Below the pieces are notes generated by a model. The model worked only from the letters and a program-made list of their open reading frames with translations, was not told the DNA's origin and made no database searches. From an uncultured Eubacteriales bacterium (GTDB lineage: Bacteria; Bacillota; Clostridia; Lachnospirales; Lachnospiraceae): a stretch of 22,905 nt of DNA. The DNA is taken from positions 1 through 22,905 of the forward strand of contig URND01000038.1 in NCBI GenBank assembly GCA_900549105.1. Reading direction: 5' to 3'. Positions 13,627 to 20,391 of this stretch are shown here, piece after piece; within the stretch, counting starts at the first letter, position 1, and each line of letters starts with the position of its first letter. The position numbers and the translations under genes were made by a program.

Positions 13627-16600
13627 GCTTCTCTCACCTCCTTATAAATACGCTGCCATACTTCATCGGCAGACAGGTGCATCAGACGGTGATACTCGCA
13701 GCCTTCCAGCTGCTCGTCAAACCGGCAGATACCCTTATACCCGCAATAATCGCAGGCTGTCTGCTTTTTACTTCCCTTCATCATCAAATATGGATTTTTA
13801 GATATATCTCCTGCCATCCATCCCCCGGCCAGCTGTTCAATGCGCCGATGCACAAGATATCCCAATTCATCCAACTGCTCCTCGCTGGCAATACTGGAAG
13901 TCTTTGAAAAACTTCCGTCCTTCTTTAAGCTGATTGGGAGTACCTGGGGCGCCTCCCCGGGCTTTTCATCCATCCAGGCCACCACCTGTGGGTCGTCATT
14001 CACCAGCCCTTCCATTTTTAACATCGAAGCAAGCTGATTTTCCAAATCCTCCGGCTTATCCGGCATTTCCTCCAAAACCGGGTCCTGCATATGATAATAA
14101 AACATCCCCGCTTTAATCACCGGTTTATCCGGATGCTTTGCGCCCTCAATCTTGGCAATGGATTCCAGATAGACAACCAACTGCAGCGATAATCCATAAA
14201 ATATTTCTGTCAGATCAAATTCCTTCTGGCCGGATTTATAATCGATAATCCGCACCGCCCGGGCTTCATCCCCGTCATAAATGTCGTAGCGGTCCACCGT
14301 TCCAATCAAACGGACCTGCTCACCCACCGAAAATTTTGTCTCAAATCCGGCAGGGACAAAGGCTCCCTTACAAATCTGCTTCTGGATGGTCCAGGCCGTC
14401 CGCTTCGCCATTCGCACCAACTGCTCCAGATAATGGGCGTAGCGGGCATTTTCCAGAAACATGGCCGCCCCGTATTCCATCCCCGTTTCCCGGACACAGC
14501 GCTCCATCGTTTCATCCCGGAAATCATCGGGCATGCTGCGCCAGTCATAGGCGCTGTCCTCCACAGCCTTTGAAAACCGCTCCATAGACTGATGGAGAAT
14601 GTTTCCCAAATCCGGCGGCAGAAGTTTGGCAGTTCTGCGCTCTTCCAGCCGCAGCCCCGCACTCAGAAAATGGGCATAGGCACAGGCCGCATATTTTTCC
14701 AACGTGGTGATACTGGCCCTCGGCCGCTCGCCATATAAGGCCCGAATCAACCGCTGTGACAGCGGACTCATGCGGTTAATATGAAACTGTTCGGCAATCC
14801 AGCCGGATAATTTTCTCCGTGTATCCTCATGCTGCATAAACCATGCGAACAGGGTCTGCCAGAATTCATTCCGAAGTTCCGGCTTTTTTAAACCTTTCAG
14901 CAGAAAATAACCGCTCTCCTGCAGCCCCGTCAAAATCCGCCCTTCATTCCATGGCTCCGGCACTTCCGGTTTCAAATCCGGGAACAACGCATACACATCA
15001 TTCAGCAGCGTGGACGGGCGAATGGCCTTTCCGCTGCCATCCAACTGGGCATAGGTCAAAACAAGCTGCTTTTCCGGCTTTGTCATCGCCGTATATATAT
15101 AAAATTTCTCACGAAAATTATTCTGTTTTCCTGTCGGCGCCAGTTCCACGGAACATGCCGCCAGAACTTCCTTCTCCCTGTCGCTAATGAGCCCGCCGCC
15201 AGCCACAGGCGTCGGAATCACTCCGTCATTACAGCCTAAAATAAACACAACTTTTACATCGCCGAGACGGGTTCGTTTTAAATCACCCAAAACAACCTGA
15301 TCCAAAGTCGGCGGAATCACCCCAACCTGAATTTCTGCAAATCCGGCTTCCAGTATTTCCATATATTCTTTTAGAGAAACCTTTTCATCCTCCAAAATCT
15401 GCTCACATTTATCCAGCAGGCCGTCCACTGCTTCATAAACCTGGGCATATTCCCGCTCCCGGACAAAATCGCCGTCATTATGAAACTCCTCGCCATAGGC
15501 CGCAAGCTGTTCCTCGCCGTGAATTTTCTCAATAAAACTCCGCAAAGCCCGGGTATAGTCCGCCACTGTCCCCTGACGGCTCATAACAAACAAAGGCTCC
15601 AATTCGCTGAGAATCTTTTGACGGATTTCATTGAGGATAAGAAAATCCTCCGGCCCGTAATCCCGATAGCGTTTTATAAATTTCTCGCTCCACCGTTTCC
15701 GCCCCCGAATTCCCGTGGCCAGAAGATAATTATCCAGCACATCCACCTCCGGCGCATCCGCCAGCGTATAGCCGGAACGCAGATATCGGAAAACACTCTC
15801 ATAGGAAAAATCTTTGAGAATCACATCCATGGCGCTGCGGAGCATTTCCACAAAACTGTTTTCAGAGAGGTTCGTCTTATCATCGATAAAAATCGGGATT
15901 CCCATGCCGTCAAACTGCCTTCTGGCCGTTTCCCGGTAGCGGAGTACATCCCCTGTAATCAGGGCAAAATCTTTATAGGCCATATTTTCTTCCATCACCA
16001 TCCGGCGAATTTCTCCGGCGGCAAACCGCACTTCCTCCGCCGGATATCCAAGGGCATAGACCTTTATATGTTCCGGCTTCCCCCGCCACGGCCGAAACCG
16101 GTGAAAACGGAATAAATGCCGTTCTAAAAAGGACAAATCCGACCGGCCCTCCGCCCTGTCCAGCAGCGCCTCCGGCTCCCGGGCCACTTTCAGGCGTATA
16201 CACATTTTATTTAACTTCCACAATGTCTCCTTTGTCAGATAAAACAACTGATACTCCGGGCCCAATTCATAGGGGTTATCATGGATATCAATGCTCAGGC
16301 CAATGACTACCTTCCTGCACAAAAGCAGCAGCTTCTCCAGAAGACTGTATTGAGAAGGCGTAAAACCGGTAAAATTATCAATATATATGATACTGTCTCT
16401 GATGATTCCCGAATCCGGTACTTTCCGGGCCAGAACATCCAGAAGTTCCTCAGAGGTCATATAGGTATCCGACATATATTCCTTAAAGGCATCATACAAT
16501 ATCTGAATATCTCCAAGCTTCTTTCCAAGCATGGTGTGCTCCCCAATCTGTTTCCGGCTTTCCGACAGTTCGGCCGACTGAACACTGTATTGAAACAGCT

Positions 16601-16982
16601 CGGAAAGCATGGATTTTGCCTGCCCGACAAAGCCGTTTTTTCCAACACTGGAAGCAAAGACTTCCAACTCTCCTTTATGTTCGGAGAGAAGCCTTCGGAT
16701 GACCATGCTCTTTCCCGTGTCCTCCAGAATGGTTTTCTGAATCCCTCCCAATTCATCAAAAACACGATAGGCCAGCCGCGGAAAACTGACAATATCCACA
16801 TTCATAACCCCATGCCCCGGATGAAGTTCAACCATCTTCATCTGAGTCTGCATCGTGTACTGCTCCGGCACGATCAGATAAAAATTCTGCTCAGGGCAGG
16901 CTAAGGATTCTTCAATTAATTTCCGGTACATTGTTTCTGAGCGGCGGGTTCCGGCTCCGCCAATAACCATCTGAAGTGACAT
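13587..16982 (-). CDS. addB: ATP-dependent helicase/nuclease subunit B (AddB)
   Basis: An 1131-residue partner of AddA with an inactive helicase-like N-terminal half and a C-terminal nuclease. The four iron-sulfur cysteines are C767 (in AACAYAHFL) and C1077, C1080, C1086 (CDYCGYKGIC). The nuclease site has D897, D914 and K916 (IIDYKSG). The P-loop near the N-terminus reads GGAGTRRSE where AddB proteins normally have a GxSGSGKS/T-like loop, so the lysine that binds nucleotide phosphates is absent. The ATG at 16982 has GGGGG with 7 nt spacing and gives the usual MSLQ-type start; an upstream start would add 25 unrelated residues. The gene overlaps addA by 40 nt. No convincing promoter is seen in the 129 nt upstream. 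Confidence 0.96.
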   Translation of the reverse strand: MSLQMVIGGAGTRRSETMYRKLIEESLACPEQNFYLIVPEQYTMQTQMKMVELHPGHGVMNVDIVSFPRLAYRVFDELGGIQKTILEDTGKSMVIRRLLSEHKGELEVFASSVGKNGFVGQAKSMLSELFQYSVQSAELSESRKQIGEHTMLGKKLGDIQILYDAFKEYMSDTYMTSEELLDVLARKVPDSGIIRDSIIYIDNFTGFTPSQYSLLEKLLLLCRKVVIGLSIDIHDNPYELGPEYQLFYLTKETLWKLNKMCIRLKVAREPEALLDRAEGRSDLSFLERHLFRFHRFRPWRGKPEHIKVYALGYPAEEVRFAAGEIRRMVMEENMAYKDFALITGDVLRYRETARRQFDGMGIPIFIDDKTNLSENSFVEMLRSAMDVILKDFSYESVFRYLRSGYTLADAPEVDVLDNYLLATGIRGRKRWSEKFIKRYRDYGPEDFLILNEIRQKILSELEPLFVMSRQGTVADYTRALRSFIEKIHGEEQLAAYGEEFHNDGDFVREREYAQVYEAVDGLLDKCEQILEDEKVSLKEYMEILEAGFAEIQVGVIPPTLDQVVLGDLKRTRLGDVKVVFILGCNDGVIPTPVAGGGLISDREKEVLAACSVELAPTGKQNNFREKFYIYTAMTKPEKQLVLTYAQLDGSGKAIRPSTLLNDVYALFPDLKPEVPEPWNEGRILTGLQESGYFLLKGLKKPELRNEFWQTLFAWFMQHEDTRRKLSGWIAEQFHINRMSPLSQRLIRALYGERPRASITTLEKYAACAYAHFLSAGLRLEERRTAKLLPPDLGNILHQSMERFSKAVEDSAYDWRSMPDDFRDETMERCVRETGMEYGAAMFLENARYAHYLEQLVRMAKRTAWTIQKQICKGAFVPAGFETKFSVGEQVRLIGTVDRYDIYDGDEARAVRIIDYKSGQKEFDLTEIFYGLSLQLVVYLESIAKIEGAKHPDKPVIKAGMFYYHMQDPVLEEMPDKPEDLENQLASMLKMEGLVNDDPQVVAWMDEKPGEAPQVLPISLKKDGSFSKTSSIASEEQLDELGYLVHRRIEQLAGGWMAGDISKNPYLMMKGSKKQTACDYCGYKGICRFDEQLEGCEYHRLMHLSADEVWQRIYKEVREAWENHGPKNNSRS

Positions 16983-17053
16983 TTCATGACCCCCTTCTGT
17001 ACTGTTACTTATCATAACATATTTTCCATAACCCTTCCACACCCATTCGAATG

Positions 17054-17082
17054 TCATATTCCTTCCGGCCCCTGCATAGGTT
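17054..17082 (+). promoter_or_regulatory. Candidate SigE-type promoter of the small membrane protein gene
   Basis: TCATATT (17054-17060), 14 bp, CATAGGTT (17075-17082). The -35 fully matches the SigE form KMATATT and the spacer fits. The -10 keeps CATA and the last T but not the middle of CATACAHT. A start near 17089 gives a 22-nt leader. The alternative SigA -10 (TATATT, 17082-17087) has no good -35. Confidence 0.35.
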
Positions 17083-17111
17083 ATATTAAAGTATTCTGAA
17101 GGAGGCCGATT

Positions 17112-17549
17112 ATGGGTTCAAAAACACGCATCATTATTCTTCAAATGAAGGAAATCATCTATACACTTGTTTTTGTCGTGTTAGCCCTGCTGATGATTTT
17201 CCTGTTTATTTATATGTTTTTTCTAAGAAATAACACAAAATCCAGCGAGCCGGCATCCGCACCTACATATACTCCGGGCGTCTATACCACCTCCATTGTC
17301 CTGGGAGACCACCCGGTCAGCCTTCAGGTGAATGTAGACTCCGACCATATTAACAGTATCACGACAGCGCCCCTCGAAGAGAGCGTCACCGCCATGTATC
17401 CCCTGCTGGAATCCTGCCTCGAAGATATCAGTTCTCAGCTCACCGCCGGAATCCCCATCGGTGAAGTCACCTATGACGACTCAAGCCAATATACCGCTTC
17501 TATTCTGCTGAACGCCATTTCGGCAGCGCTGGATAAGGCATCCAACTGA
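17112..17549 (+). CDS. Small single-pass membrane protein of unknown function
   Basis: A 145-residue protein I cannot name. A short basic N-terminus is followed by one long hydrophobic helix (about residues 14-38), a Ser/Ala/Pro/Thr-rich linker (about 40-54), and a small extracytoplasmic domain. That domain begins TPGVYTTSIVLGDHPVSLQVNVD and continues through EESVTAMYPLLESCLEDISSQL. The GxYTTSI...VxVDxDxI pattern loosely recalls FMN-binding-domain folds, but the flavinylated threonine motif is not evident. The ATG has GGAGG with 6 nt spacing. It is divergent from addB and ends just before a large hairpin shared with hicAB. The upstream sequence offers a weak SigE-like promoter, so a mother-cell sporulation role is possible but speculative. 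Confidence 0.8.
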   Translation: MGSKTRIIILQMKEIIYTLVFVVLALLMIFLFIYMFFLRNNTKSSEPASAPTYTPGVYTTSIVLGDHPVSLQVNVDSDHINSITTAPLEESVTAMYPLLESCLEDISSQLTAGIPIGEVTYDDSSQYTASILLNAISAALDKASN

Positions 17550-17605
17550 AAAACAGGAGGCCATCGCCTCAATGGTTTAGTAAATCATTGAGGCGATGGC
17601 CTCCT
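17549..17605 (-). terminator. Large hairpin, terminator of hicAB, possibly bidirectional
   Basis: A perfect 20-bp stem (17555-17574 with 17586-17605) and an 11-nt loop. On the minus strand it is followed by G and five T residues (17553-17549), so it should terminate hicAB. Toward plus the tail is only TAATTAATAAT, a weak T-tract, but the hairpin begins 5 nt after the membrane-protein stop and may serve both convergent genes. Confidence 0.8.
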
Positions 17606-17642
17606 AATTAATAATCGGCATAATCAATTATTCCCTTACACA

Positions 17643-18083
17643 CTATATATTTCTCTTTACATTCAAAACATTCATTAATGCTTCTTGCAATACTCTTGAA
17701 ACATTTATACCTGCATGTTCAGCTTCATAATTCAGCCAACTAGGAAGTGCAACATTTCTTCTTACTGTTTTGGTATCAATTTTTCTTCTGTACTCTGAAA
17801 AATCAACATCCACATAAGTTAAAATACCTTTTGAAAAATCAATAACCTCCGTATCCTGTTTTACCTTTTCAACAGCAGCAGCTTGAGCAGATGGTATAGG
17901 GAGTTTTTCTTTATTATCTTCCATTGAAATTCCTGTTAATCCAATAGCATCCCTCGCCATTTCTATAGCTTCTGCAAGGGTACTGCCTTCAGTAAAAATT
18001 TCCATATCAGGAACACAAACTAAAAACGGATGTTCAGAACCATCATTTGTATTTACTATAAAAGTTGGATAAACTTGTTTCAT
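17643..18083 (-). CDS. hicB: HicB-family antitoxin
   Basis: A 146-residue antitoxin. The N-terminal HicB domain (about 5-50, including FLVCVPDMEIFTEGSTLAEA and EMARDAIGL) is a degraded RNase H-like fold that covers the HicA toxin. After a linker, the C-terminal part (TVRRNVALPSWLNYEAEHAGINVSRVLQEAL split over residues 106-136) reads as a ribbon-helix-helix DNA-binding domain, so it should autoregulate the operon. The ATG at 18083 has GGAG with 10 nt spacing; an in-frame GTG three codons earlier is too close to that site. It lies 16 nt downstream of hicA. The gene is visibly more AT-rich than its neighbours, as expected for a transferred module. Confidence 0.9.
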   Translation of the reverse strand: MKQVYPTFIVNTNDGSEHPFLVCVPDMEIFTEGSTLAEAIEMARDAIGLTGISMEDNKEKLPIPSAQAAAVEKVKQDTEVIDFSKGILTYVDVDFSEYRRKIDTKTVRRNVALPSWLNYEAEHAGINVSRVLQEALMNVLNVKRNI

Positions 18084-18099
18084 ATAATTCACTCTCCTA

Positions 18100-18270
18100 T
18101 CATAATTTCCATTTTCTCAATATCATTCTTGCTAAACTCTCATTAACTTCTTTATGTCTTGGAATCTTTTCTATATCAGTACCTCTTCTGTATATATCAT
18201 GATTTCCGCCGTGTCTTTCAAAAGTAAAGCCAACACTTTCAAGTTTCTTAATCAAATCTCTTTGTTTCAT
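18100..18270 (-). CDS. hicA: HicA-family mRNA interferase toxin
   Basis: A 56-residue toxin. The translation begins MKQRDLIKKLESVGF and contains FERHGGNHDIYRR; H24 in GGNHDIY is the catalytic histidine of the double-stranded-RNA-binding-like HicA fold. IPRHKEVNESLARMIL closes the domain as in other HicA proteins, so it appears intact. It cleaves mRNA when free of HicB. The ATG at 18270 is preceded by AAGGAGGAG with about 5 nt spacing. A strong promoter lies upstream (18294-18322). Gene order hicA then hicB, a 16-nt gap and AT-rich codon use mark a typical mobile toxin-antitoxin unit between the small membrane-protein gene and nadE. Confidence 0.93.
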   Translation of the reverse strand: MKQRDLIKKLESVGFTFERHGGNHDIYRRGTDIEKIPRHKEVNESLARMILRKWKL

Positions 18271-18293
18271 TAGTGCTCCTCCTTACATCATCT

Positions 18294-18322
18294 ATTATAC
18301 ACACTAATTACACAACATTCAA
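18294..18322 (-). promoter_or_regulatory. SigA-type promoter of hicAB
   Basis: On the minus strand, -35 TTGAAT (18322-18317), 17 bp, perfect -10 TATAAT (18299-18294); start near 18287, giving a leader of about 16 nt to hicA. Confidence 0.8.
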
Positions 18323-18347
18323 TATATCGATACACATTAATTAAACA
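18297..18347. repeat. Two near-identical direct repeats at the hicAB promoter
   Basis: ATACACACTAATTACACA (18297-18314) and ATACACATTAATTAAACA (18330-18347) agree at 16 of 18 positions and are 33 bp apart start to start. One covers the -10 and spacer, the other lies just upstream of the -35. They are the best candidates for HicB (ribbon-helix-helix) operator sites. Confidence 0.68.
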
Positions 18348-18418
18348 GGAGCTGTGTACTGATTATTTAGTGCGACAACCCCTGCATTCGTAGACAAAAA
18401 ATTATAAATCCGCTTTTT

Positions 18419-20353
18419 TCATTTCTTTATAAATGATAATATTTCTATCTTCTCAAGTTCCGCTTTCCAGAGATTTGCCGAAGCATCGCTCGGCATCCGC
18501 CAGTCTCCCCGCGGTGACAAAGCAACTGAGCCGACCTTCGGTCCATCCGGAATGCAGGACCGTTTAAACTGCTGCGTAAAGAAACGGTGATAGAAGTTCT
18601 TCAGCCATTTCAGAATAATTTCCGGGGCATATTCGCCGTCAAAAGCCATATTCGCCAGCCGGAAAATCTTTGCCGGAGGACAGCCAAAACGCATCATATG
18701 ATACAGGAAGAAGTCGTGCAGTTCATAAGGGCCGACCAAATCTTCTGTTTTCTGAGAGATTTCCCCTTCTTTCGGCGGAATCAGCTCCGGGCTGACCGGC
18801 GTATCGAGAATATCCAGCAGTACCTCTCTCAATGTATCTGACGTGCATGTATCCGCATAATAACGCACCAGATGGCGCACTAAGGTTTTTGGCACGGAAG
18901 CATTCACGCCGTACATGGACATATGGTCGCCATTATAGGTGCCCCATCCGAGGGCCAGCTCAGACAAATCCCCCGTACCGATGACAAGGCCGCCGCACTG
19001 ATTTGCCAAATCCATAAGCACCTGGGTCCGCTCTCTCGCCTGCCCGTTTTCATAGGTGACATCGTGCTTTTCCAAATCCTGGCCGATATCCCTGAAATGA
19101 AGGGATACCGCCTCCCGGATATTCACTTTCAAAAGCTCTGCTCCGAGTTCCCACACTAACTGACAGGCATTATTGTAGGTTCTATCCGTTGTTCCGAAAC
19201 AAGGCATGGTCACCGCTTTAATTTCTTTGCGCTCAATGCCGAGCATATCAAATGCTTTCACCGTCACAAGCAGGGCCAGTGTGGAATCCAGCCCGCCGGA
19301 AATGCCGACTACCGCATTTCTGCAATGGGTATGGGCAAGCCGTTTTTTCAGGCCCATGGCCTGGATAGACAAAATTTCCTCACAGCGTTTGCGCCTGTCC
19401 GTATCCGATGCAGGGACAAAAGGCCGCGGGTCCACATAGCGCTGCAGTTCCAATGGCTCAACTTCTGTCTCAAAGGATATGCGAACATAGGCGACGTCTT
19501 CATTTTGGATAAATGTGGTCATACGGCGGCGCTCACTGCCGAGCCGCCCCAAATCCAAATCCGCATAGACAATGCCAGTCTCAAAACGTTTGGATTCGGA
19601 AAGGCAGACCCCGTTTTCACAAATTAAGTTATGGCCCGGGAACACCAAATCGGTTGTGGACTCGCCCTCGCCGGCCCCGGCATAGACATAGCCGCAAATG
19701 AGCCGTGCAGACTGGCTGCCCACCAGTTCCTTTCGATAGGCATCCTTTCCCGTCGTCTCATCACTGGCGGATACGTTGAAAATCACCGTCGCCCCCGCCA
19801 GAGCATGGGATATGCTCGGAGGATTCGGCGCCCATAAATCCTCGCAGATTTCCCCGGCAACCACAAATCCAGGCACCGAAACACAGTCAAACAGAAGATG
19901 GGCGCCGAACCATGTCTCCTGCCCTGCCAGGGAAATGAGCATTGGCTTTTTCACCCCGCGCTCAAAATGACGGGCTTCATAAAACTCGGAATAATTCGGA
20001 ATAAAGGTTTTAGGCACAACTCCGAGAATCACGCCGTCCTTAAAGACTACGGCGACATTATATAATTTGCCGTTTACCGTAAGCGGCATGCCAACCACCC
20101 CGAGAATATCCATCCCCCGGGACACTTCCAGCAGTTTTTCCAATTCACTGACACAGCTTTTCAGCAGCAATTCCTGGAGAAAAAGGTCTCCGCAGGTATA
20201 ACCGGTCAAACAAAGCTCAGGGAATACAACCATCCGCGCCTTATGCTCACAGGCTTCCTTCAGCATCCTTTCTACCTGTTTTCGGTTATATTCGCAGTCC
20301 GCCACCTGAATATCCGGCGTTGCTGCCGCTACTCTGATAAATCCGTCCTTCAT
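18419..20353 (-). CDS. nadE: Glutamine-dependent NAD+ synthase
   Basis: A 644-residue two-domain enzyme that amidates nicotinate adenine dinucleotide to NAD+, using ammonia released from glutamine. The N-terminal nitrilase-type glutaminase has the catalytic triad E46 (FPELCLTG), K115 (PKTFIP) and C170 (GEICEDLW). The C-terminal synthetase has the PP-loop SGGLDS at 352-357. The length matches the fused bacterial type. The ATG at 20353 has GGAGG with 8 nt spacing; a TTG five codons earlier overlaps that ribosome binding site. It is the third gene after dapB and fbp, 38 nt from fbp, probably one operon. No clear terminator follows; the 148 nt to hicA hold the hicAB promoter and otherwise nothing recognisable. 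Confidence 0.97.
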   Translation of the reverse strand: MKDGFIRVAAATPDIQVADCEYNRKQVERMLKEACEHKARMVVFPELCLTGYTCGDLFLQELLLKSCVSELEKLLEVSRGMDILGVVGMPLTVNGKLYNVAVVFKDGVILGVVPKTFIPNYSEFYEARHFERGVKKPMLISLAGQETWFGAHLLFDCVSVPGFVVAGEICEDLWAPNPPSISHALAGATVIFNVSASDETTGKDAYRKELVGSQSARLICGYVYAGAGEGESTTDLVFPGHNLICENGVCLSESKRFETGIVYADLDLGRLGSERRRMTTFIQNEDVAYVRISFETEVEPLELQRYVDPRPFVPASDTDRRKRCEEILSIQAMGLKKRLAHTHCRNAVVGISGGLDSTLALLVTVKAFDMLGIERKEIKAVTMPCFGTTDRTYNNACQLVWELGAELLKVNIREAVSLHFRDIGQDLEKHDVTYENGQARERTQVLMDLANQCGGLVIGTGDLSELALGWGTYNGDHMSMYGVNASVPKTLVRHLVRYYADTCTSDTLREVLLDILDTPVSPELIPPKEGEISQKTEDLVGPYELHDFFLYHMMRFGCPPAKIFRLANMAFDGEYAPEIILKWLKNFYHRFFTQQFKRSCIPDGPKVGSVALSPRGDWRMPSDASANLWKAELEKIEILSFIKK

Positions 20354-20391
20354 TCCTGATTCCTCCAAATATTTTTCTCTCCGGGCCTTAC

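Noticed and set aside
15480..16904. Two long plus-strand open frames of about 210 codons
   Set aside because: Both lie antisense inside addB and lack ribosome binding sites or family features.
16983..17057. Upstream start for addB adding 25 residues
   Set aside because: The extension has no family similarity by eye, and the ribosome binding site GGGGG fits the ATG at 16982.
18395..18420. T-rich stretch after nadE as a terminator
   Set aside because: A run of six T residues is present on the minus strand, but no stable GC-containing stem precedes it.
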